A DNA stretch of 64,000 nucleotides from Heterotrichella gracilis. Taxonomy: Eukaryota; Sar; Xanthophyceae; Tribonematales; Xanthonemataceae. The stretch lies in the NCBI GenBank assembly GCA_032358255.1, contig JAULBX010028493.1, positions 1 to 64,000 of the forward strand, given 5' to 3'. The translations under genes and the position numbers were made by a program. Of the stretch, positions 10,873 through 22,517 are shown one piece after another. Below the pieces are notes generated by a model. The model was not told the DNA's origin. It did not search any database and was given only the letters and a program-made list of their open reading frames with translations. How positions within the stretch are numbered: the first letter of the stretch is position 1; every line of letters begins with the position of its first letter.

Positions 10873-13837
10873 ACAATGCCTTGTACATACGCCTTAATGT
10901 ACGCCGCCGTATGATGTGGCCGCCAGGCAAAACTTTTAGTGCAATTGCTATGGATGGCCTGAACCATCTCTATCTGCCAGAATCTATCTGATTGAATGGA
11001 AAGCACATTGCGTCCCCTTCCCCTACCCTGTTCCCCCTGCAAGGGCGCATTGCATGGGCCACTTTGTGTACATGGGTAGCTGCCGTAGGGCCTTCCAGTG
11101 GCCAAGGCAGGTGCCTAGTGGACCAATACAACGTGTGAGCACCATAGGGCATACTGCAAGTGTCTGCAAACCAGTGAGTGACACAATGATCCCTTCACAG
11201 GTTGCAGTGGTTTATGTAACATGACTGGTCCATGAAAATAGGCACCAACCCGTGACCACATCAGCATGACTATTTCACTGACACAAGTAGCTAAGGGCCA
11301 GGGGCCCAAGGCCCAAGGGTCACGCCGCATGCAGTGCAGAGCTTGTAACAGCCTCTAACAGCTTGTACAACCGGGTTGACATAAACTGAATATATACAAT
11401 CACACTCCTGCTGTTTTCAGATACTGCCAGGCTGTCTTTGAGTGCCTATAACATCATAAGGCCACCGCTGCAACGGTCACCCACTGAAATAAACGCATGC
11501 AGCATCCATTGCTACCCCTACTCATCGACAGGCAGTGACCTCAGTGTAGTGCATGCACCTCAGAGTCTGGCATCAAGTTCGTCACCACCACCTGGAATAT
11601 GCAGTGCAATGGATGATTTTCACCAGCCCAAGACAACCTTCTTGCTTCCATTGCATCGTGTAAACAAGTCAATATGGATCGTGGCACTCTGAAGTTGCCC
11701 GGCATGGTGCAGGCAAAGCCCAAGACCACCGAAAGTTGCACGCATGCGGTTTTGAGGGTCTGATTAAGCAGTGGTACATGGAACACACTGTGAACAAAAC
11801 GTACAAGGCAGTGAGGTACACGGCATCGCGGGAAACTCACCAAAGCTCTTGGAGGTATCGCAGCAGTGGCGGCTGAATGGAGGTCGGGTGTCACCGCATG
11901 AAAGCAGCCGGCCCGGGGCTGGCAGTCTGACCTGTGATATAGGCAGGTGCAATCAGTGTTACAGGCCACCCACCGTGTGGTACACAACTGGCTGGTATAG
12001 ATAACAATAGCATGTGTCCTTAGACCGCAAAGACAAGACAGGCCTGTGAGAATGCGATGCTTCAAGAAGGTGCTTGGCAATCATTATGCCTACAGGTTGA
12101 ATTCAAAAGAATCGCTTCTTCTCAACCGATGTGCATGCCATGTCGTTCTACCCAATCCACCTGACAGTATAGGAACTCAGGCTGTGTATGGAGGGCACTT
12201 GTGCCGGTAAGGCCTGAGAACTTCTTAGCACATACACTTCAAGTGCCTATGCGGACTTACAGCGCACTTTACCTGACAGCCGCTTGAGCAGTCCGGTCCC
12301 CTTCAGGCCCTTTCAGATGATTGCCACAGCTGAGCCTGTCACCTCCAAAGCCCCTGTCAAAGCAGACGTTTGCCTAGCTTTTTAACGTTGCCAGTTGCCT
12401 AAAGTCCAAGCTGAAAACGCCAATTACCCGTGCTCTGAGTGCAAATCTGGGCTCCTACAAATGGAGGGTCCAGCTTCTTGGATGCGCATGTACGAAGCCA
12501 GGATCCATGTGACTATCCTGCAGAGGAATGACGCCAAGACAGGCAGTCATGCGTCAGCATTGCTACAGCAGTACAAGTACCGGTCCAGCTTGCAGTGCAA
12601 AAACTGTCCTAGACTGGAGCTTGCCGCCATGACCTGTCACAATAGGAGCGGTGCGTTTTCACATGCCATGCCATGATCGCTCGGGAAACGTACATCGCTC
12701 CACGCCATGTTCCACTTGTACCACATGGGGCGATCCGTGCACCTAGTCTGCAGCACTTCCGCCACACAAGTGGTAGCCAATTGTCACCCACCAAAAGTGC
12801 CTCCTCAGGCAGCCCTGGGCTCATACTGTGAGGCCTTGTACCTCCTACAAACCCTTCCATAGGGTTGCTTCTGTGCTCATGGGTGCCTTTGCAACACCAC
12901 CTTGAACTGCATTTGGTGCTATGACATAGCAAAGTTTGGTGGGGACGGTGTCTGTGGCGACTTGGGTCCATCCTGCTCCGCGAGTGGACTTGCTGGAAAG
13001 AGTGGTGCTGGCACCCATTCCCTGCTGCATGCATGCATCCTGTGTAGAGATGTGCATGCATGCCTGATGCATCTCTGCTGACTGGCACAATTACTGATGG
13101 CTGAGTAATGCACATCGCTGGATTGTTCACACAATGTCATGCAAAATGGGGGTACTTACCATGATGGAAACAAGTGAAATGATGATGTTAAGGCACCTGG
13201 AAACAGTTGAAGCGTGAATCCATGTTCACAAGAATTCAGCAGTAGATTGCATGGTTGCACCATCCCCTACTGTGAGAAGAGTCCCATGTTACACCCGCCA
13301 ACGGATGCACAAGTCCCATATTGATATGCTGCATGGCCCCATTTGGAATTGGGTGGACACATCTATATGCGATGATTTTGTCGGGAATAATTATATATGC
13401 CCTACCTGGTTGATTGCTTCCATGAGCCTGTCGCTTCTTCATGGCGGAACATGATGCATGGCCATCCGCCATGCCGGCATGGCGCATGGCATGGCGCATG
13501 GCATTGACACCAGCCCCTTATCATCCAGCGCCACTTGCAATAGACTGGAGCACGCCAGAGCACCCAGTGGACACCGGAATTTGCCATATGAGTGCAGCGA
13601 TAGCGAAGGGAATAAGCAATGGTTCCCAGCGAGCCTGGGGAGGGTGGCCAGAAACCCTGCAAGGGTTTTGCTTTCAGCTTAGACGGGCCACCCACACCCA
13701 CTGTTTATGGGCAAGTGGCAGCGCCGAGGTGGAACTCTAATTGCTGTTTGTTGTTGCGGGTCGCTCTGTAACTGGTTCGCACCTTAGGGCTTGTAGCCTG
13801 CTGAAGCCCACACAGGTGCTTGCCCAGTGATGTTGCC
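10873..13837. other. Long spacer, no convincing gene
   Basis: About 3 kb between two divergent genes. The longest open frames (for example minus 11541-12080 and 12609-13130) contain no recognisable motif. One plus frame, 12395-12676, encodes about 93 aa with two CxxC pairs (PCSECKSG and LQCKNCP), which could be a small zinc-binding exon; I cannot join it to neighbours. GCATGC- and CATGG-rich palindromic patches occur around 13020-13060 and 13476-13505. Promoter sequences for both flanking genes should lie at the two ends. Confidence 0.45.
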
Positions 13838-15321
13838 ATGGCAGCCGTGCTGGCGTGTGCTCGACAGCTACTGTTGCAACAGAGTCGGGGTGTAACGAAC
13901 AATGGAAAAGCACTGGGAGCTTTGTATCACTGCGCAAGGGTGTGTGTGCGACGTGTGCTCGCCTGCGTAGTCCTGCATGCATATGCATGCACAACACGGG
14001 GTGCAAGTTTCCGGAACCAAATGATTGTTCGAGACTGTAATGAACACATAACAACGATCATCAAGTGTAATACTAACGTGTATGTATATGTCGTGCAACT
14101 CAGGAAAAGGTGGAAAGCAGCAGGGCATTCAGCAGTGAAACAGCCCAGGTGAACTTGACCTCCTTGAGTCACCCACCTTGCCTAAATTGATTCCACCACT
14201 CGTTGGAGGTATTACACCGGCTGTGCAGTGCGCGTTTTTTGCTGCACTCAGTGACGGTCCCCCATGGGCCTGGCATGCCCACATGCAAGGCCTTGCATAC
14301 AGAGTAGTCTGGTCAGGTAGCGGAAAGGTGACTCTACGGTTGCCTGTCTTGTTAGCCACACAGGCAGCTTTTGAGTCGTCTTGAGCTACCACACCAGACT
14401 ATTATGGATGCATGGCTCTTTCATGCGGGTACTGCATACACACCTGCGCTTGGTCCGCAACTGCACACACTCCTTTGCATCAACTTGGCTTATATTACAT
14501 GTGGGTGGCAGGTGGGACGCCTGAACCACGTGGCAGTGGCTGTGCCTGACCTGCAGGCAGCAGCGGACAGCTACAGGGAGGTGCTGGGGGCAAAGGTGAG
14601 GGTTTAGGGTTTTAGGGTGTAGGGTGTTTGCACACATGGTTATGTAGGGTGGAGTGTGGAGAGAGTATGTGGTGGATCACGGGGGGAGTGCATATGCGGG
14701 TTGATGAATCCTAAACCCTAAACCTTAAAACCCTTTGGTACCAGGTCAGCAGTCCCCAGGCGCTGCCCGAGCACGGCGTGACGGTTGTGTTTGTGGACCT
14801 GGGCAACACAAAGATTGAGCTGCTGGAGCCGCTGGGGGAGCAGTCGCCCATAGCCAAGTTCCTGCAGCGCAACCCTGCTGGAGGGCTGCACCATGTGTGC
14901 CTGGAGGTGAGTGAGTGGTGTAGGGGTGGGCGAGTGGGTGGTGTGTGTGGATGGTGTGTGGGTGGTGTGTGAATGTGTGGGATAGTGAGTGTGGATAAGT
15001 GGGACCCTTGGTCGTACCGTTCTCACACCTGGCGTACCTTTCATATCCCCATTCAAAATCACCTTTTATCCCCAGGTGCTTGACTGGGCTTCACCCTGCA
15101 TGCCTGCCCCAGCAATTGATCCACCAAAAAATTCCATCCCACTTCGCACCATTTTCCATCCCCAGGTGCCCGACATTGGCGCGTCCCTGCGCGCCTTGTC
15201 CCAGCGCATGCGTGTGCTTGACAAAGAACCTAAGCTAGGGGCGCATGGCAACCCCGTGGTGTTCCTGCACCCCAAGGACAACCAAGGGGTGCTAATGGAG
15301 CTGGAGGAGGTGAAACCATAA
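13838..15321 (+). CDS. MCEE: Methylmalonyl-CoA epimerase, mitochondrial
   Basis: Four exons, all phase 0: 13838-13939, 14512-14595, 14745-14906, 15166-15321; 167 aa. The product interconverts (R)- and (S)-methylmalonyl-CoA between propionyl-CoA carboxylase and methylmalonyl-CoA mutase. Residues 1-34 (MAAVLACARQLLLQQSRG and on) are an Arg/Leu/Gln-rich leader without acids, fitting mitochondrial import. Residues 36-163 form one VOC (glyoxalase-fold) domain with GRLNHVAVAVPDL, TKIELLEP, GGLHHVCLE and GVLMELEE. The metal-ligand positions H40, H111 or H112 and E161 are present. The length is normal for the family. The donor of exon 2 runs straight into GGGTTTAGGG repeats, and CCTAAACCC repeats precede exon 3. 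The acceptor of exon 4 has an upstream look-alike near 15073-15077. The start was chosen as the only ATG giving a presequence in frame with the VOC domain. Confidence 0.9.
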
Positions 15322-16096
15322 GAGGAGAGGACAGCATCGAAATTAGAGGTAGAATGCTTGAAGTTCTAGAAGGGAATCTCGTGGTGCAGGGCCCGGCACA
15401 TGCCACATCGGGGCCTGGCACAAGACAAGGCAAGGGTAGCTTGTTATGGCAACCTAGGGTACTAATGGTCCAGGAGCTATAGAGGGGTGGTGTTGCTGCC
15501 ATGCGTGGCCAGCTGTGTAGCGGCAGGATCTATTTTCTCTTTCCTAAAGGAAAGTGCTTTTTGTGGACACCGTCCAACCGCCATTGCACCTGCTGGTACC
15601 ACTGATAATAGGTTCCTTCCTTGACAGGGACGGGGCTCCCATGACCACTTTCCATAGCGGCTAAATGGCTATTGCCACCTTTCTATGCGAACTGCGTTTG
15701 TTGTCTTTTCTAAGAAAATACTTTTAAAGGGAAATTTCTTGCACCCTAAACGCCAGTAGTAATGGCACCCAGGCGTCTTAAAAAGCTGTTGGTGCGGTTT
15801 CATATGACACCCATGGCTGTATCTAAACAGGGCTTGTGTGTCACTTGCTGATACAGTGTCACTTCAACGCAATGCTACTGCTGAACACAACGCTGGGCAT
15901 GGAAAAAGCTGCATGGTGGCCCGCAAAAGTCCAAAAGTCTTTAATGCTGGTATCAATCATTTCCCAAGCCCATAGATTATGTTTCAGTGCACTCAATGAC
16001 ATCATGCACCGCCATGGCAGACTTTACCGTGCTTATCAAGGATCTCCAGCTACATACTATTCAATGTCCAAGACAAATCAGGGTGAAAATCACTCC
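15322..16096. other. Spacer between convergent genes
   Basis: Holds the 3' flank of the epimerase gene, then non-coding sequence up to the duplicated terminal exon of the F-box gene. I see no motif-bearing open frame. Confidence 0.5.
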
Positions 16097-16290
16097 TCAA
16101 AAGATGTAGTCCCGCACCTTGCGCTGGAATCGCACCCACTGCACATCAAAATCCCCCCCTGTGGGCCGCACCAGGGCCCCTCCACAAGGACCATCCAGTG
16201 TGCGCCCTTGGCATGTCCCCAACAGTACCAGCTTCCCCATTGAAATAGCCCAGCCGCGCAGTTCAACGTTGCGTCCGCCGCCAAAAATGC
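16097..16290 (-). pseudogene. Tandem copy of the terminal exon of the F-box gene
   Basis: 220 bp downstream of the real stop codon of the F-box gene, the last exon is repeated in the same orientation. The copy encodes PTGGDFDVQWVRFQRKVRDY followed by IF and TGA (stop at 16097-16099). The genuine exon has PTGGEFDVQCARFLLKVPDY then IF and TGA. Further upstream the copy diverges (GGGRNVELRGWAISM). No clear 3' splice site of matching phase is evident, so it is probably a decaying duplicate, though use as an alternative last exon cannot be excluded. Confidence 0.75.
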
Positions 16291-16316
16291 ACGAAGAGCC
16301 TCAGACACAGCCGCTC

Positions 16317-19300
16317 TCAGAAGATGTAGTCCGGTACCTTGAGCAGGAATCGCGCGCATTGCACGTCAAACTCCCCCCCTGTGGGCTGCGCCAGGGTGCC
16401 CTCCACAAACCCAAACTCGCCCTCCATGCTGCCCCCATCCTGCTCCTGGTGCGTGCAGCTCTGGTACACAAACTCCTGGCCGCCTGCGCAACGGGAAAAT
16501 AAATGCATTTAAAATCCAAGTATATAATGCCACGCAGAAATGCATTTAACATCCACTGTGTATGAAAAAGTAAAAAAATCATTATAAACATCACAGATAA
16601 GCATCAGTAAGGAATGCGCCCTCCTCTTCCTGGAGCGCACAGCATTTATACACATCTCATGGGTGCATTTGCCTGCTCAATGGGTTGATGAGACCAAGAA
16701 CATATGCTGTGCTGCCCACTGTCAGAGATGGGTGGTGTGGTGTGGCACAGGATGATTGTGCACCATGAACAGTAGCTACAGGAATTGCCAGGGGCATTGC
16801 TGATTATATCACTATGGTAATCGGGAATATGTACATCCAACTGGATCCCAATGATGGAACCTGAAGCCCTTCCTCAGCCACCCCACACCGCACCTGGTGT
16901 CAGGATCGGGTACTTGCCCACCACCGCATCCCCAGACACCTCGCTCCCAACCTCCCCCTGCACATGAGCAAAAAATGAGACAAGCATTCAAAGTAATCCA
17001 ACATTGATGTGCTTGATTCAAGGGATCTTCACTGGAACTGAAACCAAGAACAGCATTGCAGCCTATTCTTGAACAAGGCAAGGCAGGAAAAGAGAAGGAC
17101 ATGATCCTCGCCTGTGCATTGCCCCCTTAACCTGCCCCTCAGCTGCACCATACACCCTACCTGCGCGTCACGCATCACCCAGTGCCTGTTCCTCAGCTGC
17201 ACTCTACACCCTACACCCTACGTCCTACACCCTACCTGTGCGTTGCGCATCACCCAGTGCCTGTTCCTTAGCTGCAACCCACACCCTACACCGTACCTGC
17301 GCGTCGTGCATCACCCAGTGCCTGTTCCTCAGCTGCACTCTACACCCTACACCCTACGCCCTACGCCCTGCACCCTACCTGTGCGTTGCGCATCACCCAG
17401 TGCCTGTTCCTCAGCTGCACCTTGGTGATCGGGCGGAAGGGGCCCGCGGTGGCTGGCCAGTGGCGCAGCTGGTCCTCAGGGGGGAGCAGGGAGAAGCGCA
17501 CGCTGGAGAAGGTGACGGTGCGTTAGGTTTTAGGCTCTGTGAGGTAGGGTATTGCGGTTGCCGGCCTTCCACTGCCTTCAGTTGAGCTGACTGCTAACTT
17601 GACTGCATTGCTGGAACGCATGCCAACCAACTAACCTACTACTACCGTATTAAGGGTTTCCCATCAAATAGGGTGTGCCTCAACCCTGGACATCTTCTAA
17701 TGTAGCCAATGGTGCTGCCGACACCCGCACGCAACACCAGGCCACCTGCCACCTCCCCGGTGCGTGCAGCGGCTTTCCACCGCTAAAACACCGCGCCCAC
17801 TCCGGATGTCACCTAACTTGGCCACCACTTTGCACCCACCTGTAGGCGAAGAACAGGCGCCTCTCGGGGTGCGCCTCAACCCTGGACATCTCCGGAATGA
17901 ACAGGGGGGCGGCCGTCACCCGCACGCCACGTGTCACCGCCTCTGAGCGCGTGGGGCCCCTGGCGGGGTACAGGCAGATGCCCAGGCTGTCTGGCTCCTG
18001 CTCATCCAGGCGCTCCACACTGATTTCACCCCTTGTGAGGGCTGAGGCGTAGGCCTCCACCCAGCGCAGGAGGCCATCGGTGGCGCCTGCGGGAGGCGAA
18101 AGATGCACGTGGAAAAAGGAAAGGGAAAGGGAAAAGGAAATGAGTGGGGCCTGTGGAAGGTAAGGGGAGGGGTGTCTAGCCAGAATTAGGGTGGGGTGGT
18201 GCGCGTGGGAAAAGTTATAGAACAAAAGTTGGCCACCTGATAAAGGAAAATGGAAAACAGTGGTGCGCGTGGAAAAAGGAAAAGAATATAGGGTGTTGCG
18301 GGCGACTGCCCACAGCTAGCTGTAGTATGGGATGCAGCGAAGAATAATGGATTCTGCACAACCATCTGAAGCCCAATTGGCGGCGTTTGCAGAGGCGTAG
18401 GAAGGTAGATGTGGAGGCAGGGCGAGGTAAGGCACTGGCTGCTTTCTTAGGGGAGTCAAACAAATTCCGTGTGTGCGGTGTGGCAAACCCCTGCTCTGTA
18501 AATCCCTTTTCTTGTGACCGTGCTCGCAATTGTACTTGAGGTGATTACAATCGTAATTGTGTGAACATCCTAGCTCCCAGTGGCGCTCCATGAGTACATG
18601 TTGAGGACTCCCTTTCTTTAGTTTCCAAGGCTTTTAGGGGTTTTTGTGCCCTAAGCATACTTCGCATGATAATCTACAACCGTTATGACGAGGTTGACTC
18701 ATTACGGTACTTGTGATCACTCACCTGGGTTTTGTGTGTCGGTCGGCACTGCAGTCATCATCCCTTCTTGAGACCGGGTCCCGTCCCGGAATTGAGGCAA
18801 CCCAGACGGGCTACGGGGCAGGGCACACCACTCAGAAGTATGTTGTACAAGAATAAATATAATATATACTTTATGATGATGTATAACTATGCAATGTATG
18901 ATGATTGCTAGAGATGAAAAAACATGTTATTCTATATACCATAGGTATTACTACTCGAGATAAAGCAGTGTACGACTTACGATTTATGTGGATCAGTGGC
19001 AACTCCAAGTGGGTGGCGGGTCAATGAACACCATTGATGGGGGATATTGTAGGACCAGGGGAATATCATATGTATGTTTCCACCTGCAAGCATTTACCTT
19101 TCAGTGTGAACAAGAATGGGGGTAACTTTGCTTTTGCAGAGGGATGGGGGGGCCATACCACAACGCTTATCACAGTAGCGGTATCCTGGTAATCCTTTCT
19201 CCCTCTTCAAATCCAACCTCGTACTGGAGATGGAGAGGAAGAGGGACAAGAAATCCCAGGATACCACTACTGTGACAAGCGTTGTGGTATGCCCCCCCCC

Positions 19301-22100
19301 CCCATCCCTTTGCAAATGCAAAGCACCCCATTGTAGTTCCCACTGAAACGTAACCGCTGGCCGGTGGAGAACTACGGTGGTGATGATGTAGTCCTCATAA
19401 TGCTTCATGCTTTTATTATAGACTTGTGGGTCGAGCGACATGCGTGCCAATCCGTACCTAGGAGGTCATGTGTGAACAACATGCCTGCCCAGGGGTTTAG
19501 GGTTTTAAAGTACTATGGCGAGGCGATACCAAAAGGGGAACTCAGGGACAGTCTGTTTGTGACTCCCATGCGAGCTGAGTATGGTTCTTACACCTTTTCA
19601 GGGATTTATGGCGCCCAGTCCACAAACCTGAGACGCATGGGTTTTAACCATGCAGTGAAGAATTAGGGTTTTTAGGGTTTTGTGGCACCCACCAGTCGAC
19701 CACCATGAGGCGCCCTAGATCGAACGACGCTGAGATGAGCACGCGTTCAGTCTCTGCAGCCCAGGCGGCTGTCGTGTACAGGGTGTCTGTCCACTTGGCG
19801 AGCCTGGCCAGGGGGAGCATGCGCATGCTGACGAGGTGGTTGTAGAAGGAATAGCTGCAACACGGGGGGGAACCCTTAGAGCTCAAAGAACTAGGGTTGC
19901 GCGGTACAGGGAGGGCGTGCGCATGCTGACACTGTGGTTTTATACGGGTCTCTGCAAGAGGGGGGAGCTAATAGGGTTTAGCGTTTAGGATGAAGGGTGA
20001 CGGAGAGCATGCGTATGCAGACCCGGCGTTATTAAAGAATACCAAGATAGATGCAAAAGAACGATGCAGATTATGCGGCACAGTGTAATACTATAGGCAA
20101 CTTGACTGTGCAGCATATGGGCACTGCATTCAGAGATAAGGGAATGGCCACCCTCCAAAACCGACTCTTCGCCCTAAACCGAAACCCTTCAAGGTTGCCT
20201 TCTACCGTTCCATGGCTTGTTCTCAACCCATCAACGACATTTGAGACCAGGCGCACATAAAGAAATGTGAAGAATTGAGGATGGAGTAGGATGGAAGACG
20301 TGAGGTGTGGTGAAACTACCAACATTTATATACTCAAAACATTGAATGTATAATCTAAACAATGCAAACCTATCCTATTATAATTTATGGGCAATGTATT
20401 CATTCAATCGCTTCAATGCAGATAATCACCTCACAAATTAGGGATTATCAAAGACAGCTACCCCTGTTCACATCTGTGCGCACCCGCCAAACACCCCGTG
20501 GTACAGCGACGGCATGTTGGCGCTCACAAGATGCTGAAAGCCAGCTGGTCGGTCAACGCGCTGGTCAAACGCCAGCGATTGGCCGTCGTGCACTCGGTAC
20601 AGTGCGCGCATGGCAGCGGGGAAAGTGACCCCCAGCTTGAATTCAGCAGCGTCCAGCTCAGCTTCACTTGCGCCTGGCCTGTGTGGGAAAAACGTGGGAC
20701 GTGGGTGTTAACCCAACCTGCTGTTGGCTACAACTTTTGTGGCTTAAAATAAGATTATACCCAAGAATTTGCTTGTATCACGGGGGTGCTGCCCTGTAAG
20801 CGAGGGTGCTGCTTGACGCTGCTCTGGTTGAGTGACCAGGCAGGGAGGGGGAGGCACGGTGGGAATGCAACGAGCGGGGAGGGGTTGATGGGTGCGGCAA
20901 AGCATGCAGAATATACCGCATGGCTGCCAGCGTATACCTGGTGCAGGACTTTCCTCTAGCTAGTGCATCGTGGTGCAAAGGGTGCTGCGTGAAGGTACCC
21001 AGTCCGCCCAAAGGCAGGTGCTGGCAGTCGGCCGCATCGAGACAGATGGTGGGAAGGCCAATGGTCACCGTGCACGGTTGAATTGACCCAGCAGGGTGCT
21101 AAATCGCAGAAGACACGCCAGTCAGCATCCACCGCCAGTACCGACGACGAACGAGGAGAATACCCTACCTTAGGGACCGAGCCACCGGCGGGATGTGCTG
21201 CCTGGTCCACTCCTCTATCTTCCTCCAGCACCACACCGCACGCATACCCAGCTCCCCATACATGCCCAGCTCCCGCTGGAAGGCGCAATACGCAGCGCGA
21301 AAGGAGGGGAGGGCATCCCCCGCAAGGGACACTGGGCTGTGCAGGCCCCATTTCTGCCCAAGCAAGAACGGATTTTTTTTAAGAAAGTACATTATTCAAA
21401 ACAAACGGCGTGGGAAAATGAGAAATTGAGGGTTCACCAGGGAGAGCAATAGGGTAGGTGAAAACCCCTTACCAGTACAGGGTAGACCCTAACGGAGGAA
21501 GGTTTCTCGCACCTTGTCACACAGCTGCTTCCACAGCCGGTCGTCTGCGGCGATGAGATCGTTGAAGCTCTTCTGGGTGCAGCACAGGCGAGCCAGGTCC
21601 TTGCCTGCGAGGAAGCTGCAGCAGGACGGGGGTGCATATGCATTAGAGTGAGTAGAGATACATCAGCGCCTCCGAGGTTTTTACGCAGCACAGGGACATA
21701 TGGTACAGGGTAAGCATCCAGGCAGCAGATTATGAGCGTTTGAGGTCGCTTTGGGCGACGGTGGCTATGTGAGGGTGGCATGGTGGGAACATGCTGTGTG
21801 CAAACTTTCCTTTCGAGGCTGCAATGGCCCCCGGCAGTAGCGGACAGTGTCATCGGCAAACAAGGCACTGGCGAGCGCAGCATATACAACAGCCGCTTGT
21901 AACAGAACGCCAGAATACGCACAGCAGCAGGTGGCGCGAGTTGCAGCAACACGCCAGGTTGCATGCAATTATTTTTCCTTGCATGCATGCATGCATGCAT
22001 GCAACGTCTTGGGTTCCGCAAGAGTAGACGCGCTGTCGACGCACCTGAAGACGTGCACCAGACTGTTCGGTTCCAGGTCGTTGATGCATGTGGTTGACAT
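16317..22100 (-). CDS. SKIP16: F-box protein, SKIP16-like (F-box + SMI1/KNR4 + ApaG)
   Basis: Ten exons on minus, phases consistent: 22100-22045, 21615-21513, 21353-21169, 20678-20484, 19854-19693, 18810-18725, 18086-17840, 17502-17379, 16957-16894, 16483-16317; 462 aa. Arabidopsis SKIP16 has the same domain order and similar length. Residues about 7-50 are the F-box (INDLEPNSLVHVF, LARLCCTQKSFNDL, WKQLC), which should bind SKP1 in an SCF ubiquitin ligase. Residues about 115-235 are an SMI1/KNR4 domain (ALYRVHDGQ, GYSFYNHLV, LPLARLAKW). Residues about 310-462 are an ApaG/DUF525 beta-sandwich (GVRVTAAPLFIPEMS, RHWVMRNAQ, VVGKYPILTPG, EFVYQSCT, PDYIF at the end). The substrate is unknown. Intron 5 contains a 256-nt fold-back, intron 8 three extra copies of the exon 8 tail, and the terminal exon is duplicated downstream. 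The start is the first ATG ahead of the F-box. Confidence 0.93.
17161..17414 (-). repeat. Four tandem copies of a 36-nt exon tail with splice sites
   Basis: On the minus strand the last 36 nt of exon 8 (17414-17379, LRNRHWVMRNAQ) recur at 17332-17297 (RHWVMHDAQ), 17271-17236 (RHWVMRNAQ) and 17196-17161 (RHWVMRDAQ). Each extra copy is preceded by TGCAG and followed by CAG|GTAGGG or CAG|GTACGG. It therefore looks like a 12-codon phase-0 micro-exon with both splice sites. The gaps are (GTAGGGT)n-type telomere-like repeats; the spacing is 61-82 bp. Confidence 0.92.
19096..19351. repeat. 256-nt intronic fold-back (long inverted repeat)
   Basis: The arms 19096-19189 and 19256-19351 are inverted copies with few mismatches (core CATACCACAACGCTT / AAGCGTTGTGGTATG and GTATCCTGG / CCAGGATAC). 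The 66-nt centre pairs further (TCTCCCTCTTC / GAAGAGGGA). A 12-C run at 19292-19303 faces a 7-G run on the other arm. It sits inside intron 5 (19692-18811) of the F-box gene. It could be a MITE-like fold-back element or a long hairpin RNA source. The open frame covering it on minus is not coding. Confidence 0.85.
21979..22004. repeat. (GCAT)n palindromic tetranucleotide run
   Basis: Perfectly self-complementary GCATGC run (TTGCATGC repeated to GCATGCAA) in intron 1 of the F-box gene. Shorter GCATGC runs are frequent elsewhere in the window, for example near 13029 and 52697. Confidence 0.9.
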
Positions 22101-22517
22101 TGTGAGAGCGGGACCAAGAGGCTCGTTGAGTGTGTGGGTCCGTGGGTGGGTGGGCACAAGCGCTGGGGTGGTCAGCAAGGGGATCAACCTACACGAAGCT
22201 TGGAAACACTGGAGACGAGTATCGTACTTCGCAAGTAACGAAGGGTTGGGCACCACTGGGTGATACAGCGTTTTGGCCAATTGCCTCCGATGTTATGCAT
22301 GTGGACACCCCACTTGGTTCTAATCATATTGCTCCCTTGGAGGTATCAGGGGGTATTTTTGGGCGCAAAGGCTATTGCATGGGTCGTTTTTGGCTGCCGT
22401 TGGGTGTCTTAAACCACTGCATGAAACACCTTGTGTGCCGGTGATCTCCTAGGAATAGTGTGTGACAGCCATTGCGGGTTGCCAGACGGCCCGAACGTCA
22501 GCACACCCACTGGAAGG
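22101..22517. promoter_or_regulatory. Divergent promoter region, F-box / RING genes
   Basis: 417 bp between the start codons of the minus-strand F-box gene and the plus-strand RING gene. It should contain both promoters and 5' UTRs. I see no TATA element I would defend. An in-frame upstream ATG at 22431 would add 29 residues to the RING protein. Confidence 0.5.

Noticed and set aside
19094-19450. 118-aa minus frame in F-box gene intron 5
   Set aside because: It spans the long fold-back, has no match to the SKIP16 layout, and the flanking exons join in phase without it.
21979-22004. (GCAT)n run as a regulatory site
   Set aside because: GCATGC runs are frequent across the window and look like simple-sequence expansion.
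21434-22159. 241-aa minus frame over the start of the F-box gene
   Set aside because: It is a different frame from the F-box exons; it spans an intron and part of exon 1 without motif.
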